Assembly: GCA_030248225.1 (NCBI GenBank)
Contig: JASANE010016403.1
Location: 1 to 64,000 of the forward strand
Reading direction: 5' to 3'
Length of the DNA: 64,000 nt
DNA from: Trileptium ribeirensis
Taxonomy: Eukaryota; Nematoda; Enoplea; Enoplida; Thoracostomopsidae
Part shown: piece after piece, positions 12,045 through 23,990 of the stretch
Layout of the letters: each line of letters begins with the position of its first letter
Position numbering within the stretch: position 1 is the stretch's first letter
The notes under the pieces: model-generated
The model's input: only the letters and a program-made list of their open reading frames with translations
Database searches by the model: none
What the model was told of the DNA's origin: nothing
Translations under genes and position numbers: made by a program

Positions 12045-12506
12045 CAGAGGTGTGCGCGGGCCCGGGTACCCGCGGGTACTCACGGGTACCCGCGTGCCCG
12101 GGCAGGGCCGGGCCTAGGTCTCAAGCCCGCGGACCCTGCGCGGCTTGTGCCGGTTCGCGTCTCCAGCTTCACATATGAATATCAATTGGAATACTTGCAA
12201 TTTTACATCATATTCCCACGCTTGTTTCATCTGTGCTATACTGCCGCAATCCATTTTGCGATGTTTTGCTATTACTTATATGAATCATTGTTTATTTTTT
12301 AATGTTTTTGAGAGAATTGAATATTGCTTCTGATGGGAGAAATAACTACAACAAATATTTTGTATTATATATTTATTATATATAGATTTAGTTATATAAA
12401 CAAAATGGCTGTGGGCCTGCGGGCCCGGGCTCCGCGGGCCCGGGCCTGACGCTCGCGGGCGCGGGTCGGGCCCGGGCTCAAAAATTCAGGCCCGCGGACA
12501 CCTCTG
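12045..12506. mobile_element. hAT-like MITE with GC-rich termini
   Basis: The left end reads CAGAGGTGTGCGCGGGC. The right end is its inverse, GCCCGCGGACACCTCTG, with a mismatch near position 10. CAGAGGTG is the terminal form known from many hAT transposons. Flanking bases TAGTACA and TAATACA agree at six of seven positions, as expected for an aged hAT target duplication. About 95 bp at each end is extremely GC-rich and internally palindromic (GGGCCCGGG, GGGTACCCGCG), while the 270-bp middle is AT-rich. It carries no transposase, so it would be non-autonomous. Confidence 0.7.
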
Positions 12507-13386
12507 TAATACAAATGTCGTTATGGTAATATTTATGATTAATACCAAGCAATTTCACTAGATAAGCGTACTCTGGTGTTCAAATATACGGCATTTTACG
12601 ACGATTGTTATAAATGCAACGTTATACAATGTTTTTAGCAGTCGACTATTGACAATACACGGCGTGAGAGGATAAAACAGGACAAAATTATTGTTTTATT
12701 ACATATTTTCGTCCAAAAACATTTATTAATTGCAGGAGCTAACATGAATTGAAAACTGGGGGTCTGAACAAAACTACAAGATGACCGCTAACAGAAATGT
12801 GATGCTTACCCTGAGTTATATAATATAAATGTGCGGTGGAAACAAGGCTAAGACTGTAATAACAAGTAAATGTTAATAACTTTTGCACAAGTGGCGAGCC
12901 AGGACGCCTATGTGCTTCAGGTGGTTGCGGTCCAGGTATCATTGCCAAAACTTCGAACGATCATTACTGTTCTCTGTCTATGTATACATGCCATATGGTA
13001 ACCTATTTTTTCTTTTCGTAAAAATTCGTCAGATATCTTTTGATATAGCAATCTGCTATGGTAAATAGTTTAAGTATACAGGCTAGCATATGAGTAATGC
13101 AAGCCTACTTCTACCGCAAGTATTAACTGCATTACGCATGCAAAATTTATGAAACTTTGGAGTCTTGCCGGACGAGATGTTCAATAAATAGTCACGCTTA
13201 TTTCGCGACCAACACCAATTTCAAATTATAGCGGAAATTTCAACATAAAAATGACATTTTGCAAATGACATTCGCGAAACATATCAATGTAAACTACGAC
13301 ATTTTCGCTTTAGATAAAGGATACCTTAACACCTTTAGTTTTCCTTTGTTGCCACAAAATATCACAAGGATATTGTTTTCTTACAA
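12507..13386. other. 5' flank of asparagine synthetase
   Basis: AT-rich sequence with no recognised element. The promoter of the synthetase gene should be here, but no convincing core motif could be singled out. Confidence 0.4.
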
Positions 13387-14709
13387 ATGTGTGGAATACT
13401 TGCAATCTATCACGCTAGTCCTTATTCAGTCCCTGCCAATGTGCTTCGTTCCATAGCTCTCGCGTGCAGTCGTATGCAACGTCATAGAGGTCCTGACTGG
13501 AGCGGTATCTATCACGATGTTGAAAACGGAACAGTCCTGGCACACGAGCGGTTGTCAATCATTGACCTAGATCTTGGAGATCAACCGATAATTGGATGCT
13601 TTCTTCGAACAGATGGCTACAACAGCGTTAAATTTGATAAACGAGGTAAATCAGGAACAACCCGCTGTAGCACTGGTAAACATGATAATTCTGGTTCTGA
13701 ATTTAAAACGGTTGTAGCAATTGTCAATGGTGAAATTTATAACTATAAATCAATTCGAGATGAATTTGACCATTCGATCTTCAAGTCAGGCGTATTAGAT
13801 GTAAATTCTGAAGGCTCATCACAATGGAAATATGAATTTAAGACCAACAGTGACTCCGAAGTCATAATTCCGTTGTACGCAAAATATGGTCCACAACACA
13901 TGTGTGGACACTTGCAAGGAATGTTTGCATTTGCACTTTACGACATCGATAACGAACGATTGGTGATCGGGCGCGATCGTTTTGGAATTGCACCCCTATA
14001 TTGGGGTTGCAATCATCTCTGTTCTGTTGCCTTTGACCAAAGTAGTGGCACGACTGATGGGGCCAAAATGGAGCTGCAAAAATTGAACAAGCATCGAAAC
14101 TTGTGCTGGATGTTCTCATCAGAAATGAAAACATTTTTCCAAAAAGATCCAAATCTTAAATTCGATGAAACCACGGTCAGACTGCCTCCTTCTCAGTTTG
14201 GTATATTTCCACCTGGGCACATTTGGGATAGCCGAATTCATGGCGAGCTGTCATATTACGAATCCGAGCCAACCTTTCAACAATGGTACTACCCTTGGTG
14301 GGCAAACATAACTTCATGGCGTTCGCAATCTACTATCGACATGCTGGACAAAACGTTAGCCAAAATCAGAACTGGTTTGCAACAAGCTGTGATTGCGAGG
14401 ACACTTTCAGACGTGCCGTGGGGCGTGCTATTGTCAGGAGGATTGGATTCTAGCTTAGTCGCTTCGCTAACTGTCCGCTGTTTAACGTCCCAGGGAAAAT
14501 CATCTTCGGAACTACACACTTTCTCGGTGGGATTTCACGATTCACCGGATTTAACTGCTGCTCAAGAGGTAGCGAGTTTCCTTGGCACATCACATCATTG
14601 CTATACGTTTACGGTACAAGATGCGATTGACGCGCTGCCTGCTACAATTTGGCATATGGAATCTTACGAAAAGGAAACGTTGCAGTCAGCTGTACCACAA
14701 TACCTTATG
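13387..14709 (+). CDS. Asparagine synthetase (glutamine-hydrolysing), exon 1
   Basis: The enzyme makes asparagine from aspartate, glutamine and ATP in the cytosol. The ATG is followed directly by TGT-GGA-ATA, giving Cys2, the glutaminase nucleophile of class II amidotransferases; this fixes the start. Further landmarks are RHRGPD (32-37), HERLSIID (about 54-61), NGEIYN (114-119), DRFGIAPLYW (near 197) and the ATP-pyrophosphatase loop SGGLDSS (350-356). The exon gives 441 residues, roughly 90-100 more than usual to this point. The extra residues are mainly insertions after the HERLSIID block (around 75-105) and near 218-240. It ends at CTT-ATG followed by GTGTGT (14709/14710), phase 0, and continues at 22778. 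Reading past the donor gives AT-rich intron translation up to a stop at 14922. Family assignment is secure; the overall type is closer to AsnB/plant-fungal enzymes than to vertebrate ASNS. Confidence 0.93.
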
Positions 14710-17700
14710 GTGTGTTTATTTGCGCACATTAGTGAAATAGTTAAATATATTAATTACACGCTTTTAACTTTGATGCAATTTTTGTTTACAAATTCTCCAT
14801 CCATCGTACAGATGTACTTCCATAGAAACAATCCCGATTATCGTATGTTTAGTCATGTAAGTGCCGAAAAAGTATATGTTACCGCAGCCGTAAGGGGCTA
14901 TCTAGTTATAATTCTTAGGTAGAACATGGAAAATACGTTTCGGAGGGCCAACACTATGTTGCACCGAAATATTGTAACTAAAGATTTAACAAAACTGTTT
15001 GTTATCAGCGCCGCTGCAAGAGACTGGGTGCCAAGGAGGGTTGGTCCCATATTTTATGAACCGAAGAGCGAAATTTAATGCAGAATATAAAATAAATGCA
15101 TATAACCGGTCCTTTACCCTTTTGTTTACCGGCCGTTGCACTAACCTCTTTTTTGTTTCGAAAAATTTGCGACGTTCATAGTTTGGTAGCTTATTTCAAA
15201 AAACACATTATCCGATTGTGTTGTTGCTTTTGAAGTGGTCGAGAAGTTGTGAAATTTTGTGCTTGCAAGTCAGGTGGGTCTGCATTCCTTATTGTCCGAA
15301 ATTTTTATGGTGGTAGTAGCGTTGGTCGTCACTGGATGCACACGTTTCGCTTCATAGAGAGACCAGTCAGCAAGCAGAATCAAGACGTGTAAATATACCT
15401 AAAAAGTTGCACGCAGAACACCGATCAGTGAAGCATTTGGTCTTGGCCGTTGTCCGAAGTTATATAATCTGATGCTTCGCCCAACACCGTCGACGCCATT
15501 GGTGGCCGCTGAAACGTCAAAAGGGCAATCCTGATACCACTTGCATGCGTGTTTTTATTGAGGTTCGTCCCTTTAGCTCAGCCCAAATCTCTTCAAGCAG
15601 ATTTTAACTGGGACGTTCTTGGTATTTTGATAGAGTCTGCAAGAAATCTTCGACATATCCGTTCTCCTAAACATATTTTGTAAGCAAAGCGCAAAACGAT
15701 AGCAAAATGGATCTATACGTTATAGCAAAATACGTCCTAAAATATTGATCGTGCTATGACAGTCTAGCTTGTAAACTCTTGGCACTATGTTTGTAATACA
15801 TACTTATAAATATTAACTAATTTTGTAATCAGAGCAATATTATGTTCTTGTATACGTATATACACAGTGTTTGTGTAAAATCATCCCATTATACTAAATA
15901 ATACTATGTGTATCTGTATACTGACCGCATTAGAATAGGATATAAACTTGGTTGGGCTGTCGGCGTCTCGCGCTTACTTTAGGCTCAACCAAAAGTCGTA
16001 AATGATAAACTAAGGAGAAGTATTTCGCTACAAAATAATGTGATTATTATCTTTCTTCTCCATAAGCTATACGTTTAGTATCAAAATTGTGTATTTTATA
16101 TTCAATGCGTTACTGGTCCAACAGTTGTTGGGAATTGTGTATCTAGGTAGTAAAGGCACGTAGAAACCCATAATTTTTCAAAACTTTTCACTTATATACG
16201 ATGTTTCCGACGTAAATAATCTGTTTCGCGGAATACATTAAGTGCTGTACAGAGAGCATCGAACGACGGCATTTTTCGTAATACTTCGTAGTCCATATTT
16301 CAAATGGTATTATGCGCGATAACTGATGCTTTATTTATCCATCAGTTTATTTATGCAGGTCTTGCAGAATACTGTGCGCACAAAAGTGAGCAGCTTTGTA
16401 TTAGCAGCCGTTCGCCTTGGCAGGTAAAAATTTGGCAAACCAAAAGAAGTTTATCCGAAAGATATACGAAATAATTAAAAATTATTGAGCTTAGTTTGAT
16501 GTACAAACGGTCGGTGAGGCCTGTGGCTTACTTACTGATTTTGGCCGAATTTATAAATAGTACCATTATATATTTTATTCGTGTAAATGGATTATTTTCA
16601 GCCCTACAACGACATAGCGGTGTAAACGACTTTACCTGGACATTCTTATATCATGTTCCCATCACACATTTTTTAAAGTTAGGTCTACGTTTGTGATCGA
16701 GTGAGTTGTCTTGCGCGTTATACAAGAATTTCACAATTTTGTTCGACTATAGTTGGCTAGCCAGCAGGAATGACATAAGAATCGATTAGGGATGCAGTTC
16801 GGGTAATTCCGCATATATATCTTGTGTCATTTTGTTTAGAAGAATGAATAAAGCAAAATGCTTTCATAAAATGTTCGCAATGTTGTGTTTCGAGATTGAC
16901 CAAAATTGAGAGAACTATAATATATTAACATATTTATAATTATTCTCAACTGCGGGCTGGTAGTTGAGTCTAATGACATTTAATCGCAATGAACTCTTTG
17001 ACATACAGAACTCTACAAATGACTTTCAACTCGAAGTCGGCAAGAGCAATAATTTTTAATTTGATGAGATTTTGTCCACTTTTAAGAATTACACTCCTTG
17101 CTTTCCGTCTTGCTAATTATTTTACTGAAAAACAGGCCTTTATCAAGGTTCTAGATTATGTAAAGCACGTAAACTTGCCATTTTTATTGCAACATGTATA
17201 ACTCTGGAATGGATTCCTGAATATAACCAATTTTAGCGTCCGGTAATAGTGATATTGGTCCTCGTTTCTATTGCGTGCGGTGCTAAGCGAAGATCGAACA
17301 CCCAATCTTCGTCGTCTCGATTCCCATCTTTTCGGCCAACTATATTCGTAGACCATTAAATTATAAAACAAATTAATTAAAAAACTTCGTGTAATCAGGG
17401 CAGTAGTTGGTATCTCGCAACTCGAGACGCGAAGTATATGTAGATATGACACTTAGCATATTATAGGTGTTCGATGGACGTCTAAAGATTATGAATTCAG
17501 ATGTTGGATCTCACCTTGGCTCACAATCTTCTTGTGTCAGAGACAAAGGACACGTTGCCTACGAGCACGCGCTTGTAAAATAAGTACAATCCTACTCGTT
17601 AAGTAAACACAGCTTTCTTATCATCAGATGGATCCCTTCATGGTTTATGCTTCTAAAGCCATGGTTTCCAAATGTCACGAATGGAGATCAGCGCACACAC

Positions 17701-19199
17701 CAACATGTGACATTTAAAGTTGTATATAGATACTAGCGCGAAACTCAGCCTACGGGAATTCGGTCAGTTTCGCGCTAGATCACTGCCGTTGGCCTTTGAC
17801 CTACGCGAGTCTTCACTTCTCAAGTCGAACCTTAGCTAAAGTTGGCAGCGCACCTCAAATATCGATTGAAAGTCAAATCTTTAATGACCGCAATAAGAAA
17901 ATAGATAAAACATAACTGTCTCGAAGGGCTCTCAAGTTGTGACCCAATGATAGACTGACCCTTCAAAGTTTAGCCATAACTACTTTAATGACACCACCAT
18001 TGTAATTTGTTTAAGTTTATGATGACCTTCTATAAGTTTATGAGGGAAACCATAGAAAACACAACCCTGAGTAATGACCTAAATCCGTCCAAGTCATGGA
18101 TTCCCATGGCTGAAAGGTTATGAATAAATGATTCGTGGCTCCGCTAGATTTTAGCAACAATAACGTTAATTGTGCACCACTGGGGTATTTTTAGGAAAAG
18201 CTTTCAAAACATACCCTAGCGGTACACCCGTAGATAAAAGTACCGGGGAATAAAGTAGAAGAAAGATCAAAACAATGAATAAATATACAAACTAGCTTAG
18301 ATACGAATATCTTACGTACACGAACTAGCATAATTGTAAATTGTGAGATTTCCCTTTTTAATGAGTCGATCTTGTTATGTTGAATTGTGCTGTTTTCGGA
18401 TATTTGCTAACCATTTTTGTCACAGCCGTCAGGCTGTGACATTGATTTCACCTTTTGTCAGAGTGTGCATTGCAGCTTTGGTTGCACTGCACTGCACGTA
18501 TCTGTTATAGTCAAAGCCTTTTCAGATCCGACCGCTGGAGTCTGCATGCCAGGCAAAAATGGCATGCAGCAAACGTGTCGGATTTGTTGACTACAATTGA
18601 GATGAAAACATTTAGGAATTCCGAGAATTGATGACATCGAAAATTATATTATCAACTTTACCAGGTCTGAATTCATTCTTGCTATTTCATAGACAGCATA
18701 TTCGCAAACGCTGAAGTCAAATAATTTGACATGTTTCAAAAACCATATATTATGCTGAACCGTCGTAAAGTTTATATTTAAATAACTATATGTAGTCCAG
18801 GCGCATAAATTCTATTGTTAATAGCAATATGACTGCTGTGACATTCTTCTTTTAAGAAGAAAACTTTTTTGTTTTCAAACGAAAGTTCTTGACACATAGT
18901 ATGTGTTTCCGACAGGGTAGCTTGTTCGGAGTGTTGTCGTGTCTAGCCTAAAAACCATACTATTGTATAACCCAGCTATGAGGTATTCAATAAAAAAGAT
19001 AACCCGATTTTATCCGAAGATGTAAAAGTTACGGTCCAATAACCAAGCTGGACATCCTTTTGAATGACTGACCATAAAACTAATACATATAAGTTTGAGA
19101 CAGTACAGTGGACGCAGGAGAAGCAGACACCTTCTTTCGGCATATCTATAGATATAAAATATTATGTATTTTATCAGAACGTAGTGAAATGTAGTGGAG
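14710..19199. other. First part of the asparagine synthetase intron
   Basis: Non-coding, AT-rich. Reading frames up to about 98 codons occur on both strands, but none shows a domain. The only marked structure is the long hairpin at 18509-18592. Confidence 0.5.
18509..18592. repeat. Nested inverted repeat / long hairpin
   Basis: An uninterrupted 10-bp stem, CTGCATGCCA with TGGCATGCAG around GGCAAAAA (18542-18569), sits inside a second stem, ATCCGAC with GTCGGAT. Outside that is a third short stem, AGTCAA with TTGACT. The whole could fold into one imperfect hairpin of about 85 nt. A small foldback transposon, a precursor-like RNA or chance are all possible. Confidence 0.5.
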
Positions 19200-19600
19200 A
19201 TTGTGTCTTGCAGGGGTGAAATCTTTTAAATTCCGCGCGCGTGTGTGTGTGTGCGTGTGTGGGTGTGTGCGTGGGTGTGCGTGTGCGTGTGTGAGTGTGC
19301 GCATGTGTGTGCGTGTGTGTGCGTGCGTGTGTGTATGCGCGTGTGTGCGTGTGCGTGTCTGCGTGTGTGTGTGATCGGCCATAACTCGAGAACGCCTTAA
19401 CCGATTTTCATGATCTTGGGCTCATTCGAACCGGCATAGTCGATTTACCGTGTATATCCCCGAGCGTTTTTGATTTGAGGTCTGTTTCCGGGGCAGGGGT
19501 CAAAATGTGGGTTTTTGGCCCCATTTGACCCCATTTTAGTACCCTTCACGGAAGCAAGGGTATTTTTATCTTAACTATCGAATTCTTCTCTGGATGGTTT
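19200..19600. repeat. TG/GC microsatellite and second copy of the repeat seen at 7290
   Basis: About 19238-19372 is an impure (GT)n/(GC)n tract. It is followed by CATAACTCGAGAACGC, GATTTTCATGATC and CTCATTCGAACCG. These words also follow the microsatellite at 7386-7416 in the same order. The downstream CCCTTCACGGAAGCAAGG recurs at 19886. Confidence 0.7.
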
Positions 19601-20095
19601 TATTTCATAGTAAAATGATGCCTCTTTTTTGTTTTTCGATTAAGGTTCCGGTTCTGGATTTATGGGGTTTGAAGTACCGGAGTATGGCGCCCCAGTGGTT
19701 CCTCGACCCAAAGTTTGAAAATTTGTTCTGACGTCTTGGGCGGCTGATAAGTTTTACCTGGGGGTTTACGGGCATGGGAACCTCATTTCCGGTGCCGGGT
19801 TTGCTCTGCGACCCATGGTTCCATGGGTACGGGGGTATGACGTCCCATGGTTGGGGGTCAGAGGTCAAAATGAGGGTTTTTAGTACCCTTCACGGAAGCA
19901 AGGTTATTTTTATCTAACATTCGAATTTCTTTCTCTTGTTGGCTTTATTTTATAGTAAAATTATAAATGCTGATGCCTCTGTTTTGGTTTTTTGATTAAG
20001 GCTCCGGTTTTGGAGTTATGGGGTTTGAGGTATGGCACCCTCATGGTTCCTCGTCCCAAAATTAGAAAATTTGTTCTGACGTCCTGGGTTGGGAT
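19600..20095. repeat. Partial copies of the 387-bp repeat family
   Basis: Words such as CGAATTTCTTTCTC, TTTTTCGATTAAGG, TCTGGAGTTATGGGGTTTGA, CCTCGACCCAAA and GAAAATTTGTTCTGACGTC appear here once in a diverged form (about 19610-19790) and again at 19920-20090. The order is the same as in the cleaner units at 21613-22375. They are older or rearranged members of the same family. Confidence 0.75.
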
Positions 20096-21405
20096 GTGGA
20101 GCGGAGCGCTTCGGAGCGGAGCGCTACGACTAAATCGGAGCGCGCTCCTGTTGAAAACGGAGCGCTCCGGAGCGCGGAGCGCTCCGCTCGAAAGTGGAGC
20201 GCTCCACTATTTTGGTGCGCTCCGGCTCAAAATTCAACGATCTTGAGATGCCGACAACCGTTTTGTTGTTTTTAAGTTAAATAGATGTTTTATACGTAAG
20301 CTAGCTCCTAACTTTATGAAACCAAAATCTGTCCACCTGAGATACTTGCCGGCCGACACACACAAATGCATTGCGTACCTAACATACAATTATTGTGAGC
20401 AGCTATATATAGGTAATAATTAAAATGAATTTAAAAAAGCAAGAAAAATGCTATTATATATTACATAAATAATTGTTGTACTTCGTTCGTAAACATGTGT
20501 TCATATTAACCTGTCTACTGAGTTGGTGCTGTAATCAGTTATTTTTTACTAAGAAATTGATCACAATGTTTTTCGTTTGTTTGGTTGTGCATGTGCTAAG
20601 TATAATTCGGTATAAATTTATGTGTTTGCTAGCTGGCGCCAGAGGTCTCATCGGGTCTGAATTACCGGACCCTACCCGAATCGTTTACTACCAGAAAATG
20701 TGACGAAACTAGGGTTTCTTCATGATAATTCGGAGAGACCACACCTACCACAGTACCAAAGAATGTGGAGTTCTTGCTTCTGCAAGCCGTGCCGACGGGT
20801 TATCGAATTGCGAGGAATGCTCAATGAGACGACGATGAGCAATAACTAAACAACATTTGGATGAAGAAGTAGCAAAATTGCAACAGTAATGTACTAACTA
20901 ATCAGGAATACTGTATAGCGAGTGATCCATAGACCACTTGTTCTATGTACTAGTTGTAAAAATGGCACTACAGTATTGATAGCCGGTGTACTAGCACGTA
21001 TATGAAAAGTTAGATCATTGAGCATAGTAAAATGTTCTACTGACAATAGTTTCCGCACAGAAACTTTACTGCTGAAACAAAATCTATCAGATCAAGGATT
21101 CCGTCACGCATTTATATTGGAGACTAGCCCATACTTATGGTGGTCACATTATGCGTTGCATTCCATTAGGTATATTGGTGGTACATATTGATACATTGGT
21201 ACAATGAACAAATACAATGCTTGGTGCGTCCATCAAGCATTATCCTTCGTATCTGTATGAAAATAAGAAATAGCTAAATGTTGTAAAGCTTTAGCTTAGC
21301 GGCTAGAGCTTAATATGGTTACATATAGTATAATGAGGTTACAAGTCTAATTCGTAGAGTATATTTCGGAGCGGAGCGATCCGGAGCGGAGCGGAGCGGA
21401 GCGTG
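20096..21405. mobile_element. GGAGCG-rich insertion nested in a 387-bp repeat unit
   Basis: An intact unit reads from GACGTCCTGGGCGGG straight into GAAACGTTTCACTTGG (21769-21800). Here the left half stops near 20094, and the right half resumes at 21405 with GGAACGTTTCACTTGG. The inserted 1.3 kb starts with repeated GGAGCG/GGAGCGCTCC words (20098-20230), ends with GGAGCGGAGCGGAGCG (21365-21405), and has an AT-rich middle with no recognisable gene. The terminal words run in the same direction at both ends, so a simple inverted-repeat element is not obvious. Confidence 0.5.
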
Positions 21406-22378
21406 GAACGTTTCACTTGGGGGTTTTCGGGCATGGGAAACTTATTGCCGGTGTTAGTTTTGTTGTAACATGTGGTGGTATTGTGTGATGTCCACATATA
21501 GCATATCGACGAATGCTATCGAGAGCTAATTTGATGTGCACGCAAAAGGTGTAGGCGTAGGTGTACCTATGCTTCACTACATTCTGCAATTTCGACAGAG
21601 TTACTAGTCTTAACATTCGAATTTCTTTCTCTGGTTGGTTTTATTGCATAGTAAAATGATAAATCTGGACGGCTCTTTTTTGTTTTTCGATTAAGGCTCC
21701 GGTTCTGGAGTTATGGGGTTTGAGGTACCCTCGTTGTTCCTCGACCCAAAATTAGAAAATTTGTTTTGACGTCCTGGGCGGGTGAAACGTTTCACTTGGG
21801 GATTTCGGGCATGGGAAACTCATTGCCGGTGTTAGTTTTGTTGTAACTTGTGCTGGTATTGTGTGATGTCCACATATAGCATATCGACGAATGCTATCGA
21901 GAGCTAATTTGATGTGCACGCAAAAGGTGTAGGCGTAGGTGTACCCATGCTACCCATGCTTCACTACGTTCTGCAATCTCGATAGAGTTACTAGTCTTAA
22001 CATTCGAATTTCTTTCTCTGGTTGGTTTTATTGCATAGTAAAATGATAAATCTGGACGGCTCTTTTTTGTTTTTCGATTAAGGCTCCGGTTCTGGAGTTA
22101 TGGGGTTTGAGGTACCCTCGTTGTTCCTCGACCCAAAATTTGAAAATTTGTTCTGACGTCTTAGGCGGCTGATAAGTTGCACCTGGGGGTTTTGGGGCAT
22201 GGGAAACTCATTGCCGGTGTTAGTTTTGTTGTACCTTGTGCTGGTATTGTGTGATGTCCACATATAGTATATCGACGAATGCTATCGAGAGCTGATTTGA
22301 TATGCACGCAAAAAGCGTAGGCGTAGGTGTATATATCACTACGTTCTACAATCTCGATAGAGTTACTAGTATATATCA
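21406..22378. repeat. Tandem array, 387-bp period
   Basis: The block AACATTCGAATTTCTTTC starts at 21612 and again at 21999, a spacing of 387 bases. The sequence between is nearly the same in both copies. It includes TGTGATGTCCACATATAG, ATCGACGAATGCTATCGAGA, GCACGCAAAAGGTGTAGGCG and AGAGTTACTAGT. A third, partial unit (21406-21611) precedes the first full one, and the array ends at about 22378 in the synthetase intron. No coding function is evident. Confidence 0.85.
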
Positions 22379-22777
22379 TGCTTATGCGTATAAAATATTA
22401 CACCATCATTACTTAAGAACATCGTTTAATGATTTGTTTCATTTAATAAGACTATCTCAGTAGTACAGATTTTTTCTTTATTGTTTTATCCCTTTCCTTA
22501 TTAAACCAAAGCGTAGCTTGTGCAATCTTAAACAAACTTTTGCTCCTTGCTCGGATTCAACATAGATCAGTGGGTGAAAGCATTGTACACTAGCTACTAC
22601 GCTATTTAGCAACTGTTGCTCGGTTCCTTAAGGAACTTCAAACGCGAACGAACAGCAATGCAGGTATAAACGCACGCCGAACGACAACCTTGGTAATTAC
22701 CTTGTCACGCACTGTACGCTGCGACAAATGTGTCAATATACGAATGAAATGGTTAAGTCGAAAAACTATGTTTATAG
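22379..22777. other. 3' end of the asparagine synthetase intron
   Basis: Non-coding, ending in TTTATAG at 22777, the acceptor for the second synthetase exon. Confidence 0.7.
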
Positions 22778-23437
22778 GCACGCCGAATTAAGGCTCTCGG
22801 GATCAAGATGGTTTTAACTGGCGAAGGCGCAGATGAATTATTTGCCGGTTATAAAATATTTGGATCATGCAACAATAGCGAAGACGGAGCAACAGTGTTG
22901 CAAACACAATTGATCGCGTCGCTGGCCGCCATGAACAAACATGGTCTGTGTCGCAACAATAAGATACCGTTTGCATTCGGTCTTGAAACCCGTGTACCAT
23001 TCCTTGATCATAAGTTTGTCGACATTGCAATGAGCATTGATCCGGAGCTTAAAATTAAAGCAAGTGGACGTATGGAAAAATATATTCTTCGACAAGCATT
23101 TGACGTCGACAAAAATAATCCAGAATTGGGTGGTAAGTATTTGCCGGACGAGGTTTTATGGCGGGTGAAAGATCGCTTTGGTTCCGGAGTTGGCATGTCA
23201 TGGACAACGGCACTGACTGCATACGCTGAGAAGATAGTGTCCGACAATGAGCTAAATGAGTGTCAGGCACAAGTTGATGCTGTTAATCCACCGCGGGACA
23301 AAGAAGAATGTTTGTACCGAAGAATTTTTAACGAATTATTTCCAGCAAATTCGGCTGCTCAAACGGTTGCTCGAGGATGGACAGAAGAAGTTGAGGAATT
23401 TGTGCGAAATAAAAAACAATTTCCGAATGATGCTTAA
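22778..23437 (+). CDS. Asparagine synthetase, exon 2 (C-terminal, to stop)
   Basis: The frame starts right after the acceptor TTTATAG and is in phase with exon 1. It opens with ARRIKALGIKMVLTGEGADE, exactly the stretch that follows the exon 1 end in AsnB-type enzymes. GEGADELFAGY (from residue 456 of the joined protein) is the conserved ATP/aspartate-site segment. Further family landmarks are LETRVPFLDH, SGRMEKYILR, YLPDEVLWR, GVGMSWTTAL and a C-terminal SAAQTVARGW. The exon adds 219 residues to a TAA at 23437, giving about 660 residues in all, against about 560-590 for typical eukaryotic enzymes. No canonical AATAAA was noticed just downstream. An internal ATG at 22808 is not the real start. 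Confidence 0.93.
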   Translation, partial: ARRIKALGIKMVLTGEGADELFAGYKIFGSCNNSEDGATVLQTQLIASLAAMNKHGLCRNNKIPFAFGLETRVPFLDHKFVDIAMSIDPELKIKASGRMEKYILRQAFDVDKNNPELGGKYLPDEVLWRVKDRFGSGVGMSWTTALTAYAEKIVSDNELNECQAQVDAVNPPRDKEECLYRRIFNELFPANSAAQTVARGWTEEVEEFVRNKKQFPNDA

Positions 23438-23990
23438 GGGTAGCACAAAATGATTCTAAATTTGCGTCTCTATATTGCACTGTTTGTTGATTGAATTCCA
23501 CGTAAATATAATACGATGCACATGCATCCCAATAATAGAATTGTATTTCTCAATGTTGACAAATTATTTACAATTTATGAAAATGATTTTGGCTAATGGA
23601 ATTCAGTTATCTGTGCGATAGTTTAACATTTTTGCAACTGGCAAACTTGAAATCTAAACGCACAACACTTTTCCCCAGTGATAAAACTCAGTGCTCGCAA
23701 ATAAGGCTATGTTAGATTTTAGTGTTCTTTGAGTTTGACAAAGAATACGCAAAATTCATAGTATATAATTGTAGAGGATAAACTATATTGTTGTCTTATC
23801 GCCAATGTGGTGAATTCTGAGTGTTGAATATGTAATTTAGAGAGATATGCATAGCAATGTTGAGCATTAGATTACAAAATGAGCCACCGAATCTTAGCTA
23901 CGTTGTTGGAATAGTTAACAACATATACCGATTATTGTACTCGAAATTTTCAATCACAGGATGAATTGCTCTACAGATTGAGGCAAAACT
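23438..23990. other. 3' flank of asparagine synthetase; nothing recognised
   Basis: AT-rich non-coding sequence. Confidence 0.5.

Noticed and set aside
11922..12302. 126-codon frame
   Set aside because: It is the GC-rich end of the MITE at 12045 translated by chance.
13862..14519. Antisense frames of 76-96 codons
   Set aside because: They lie opposite asparagine synthetase exon 1, whose homology is unambiguous.
19146..19382. Minus-strand frame rich in Thr-His-Thr-Arg
   Set aside because: It is the translation of the GT/GC microsatellite.
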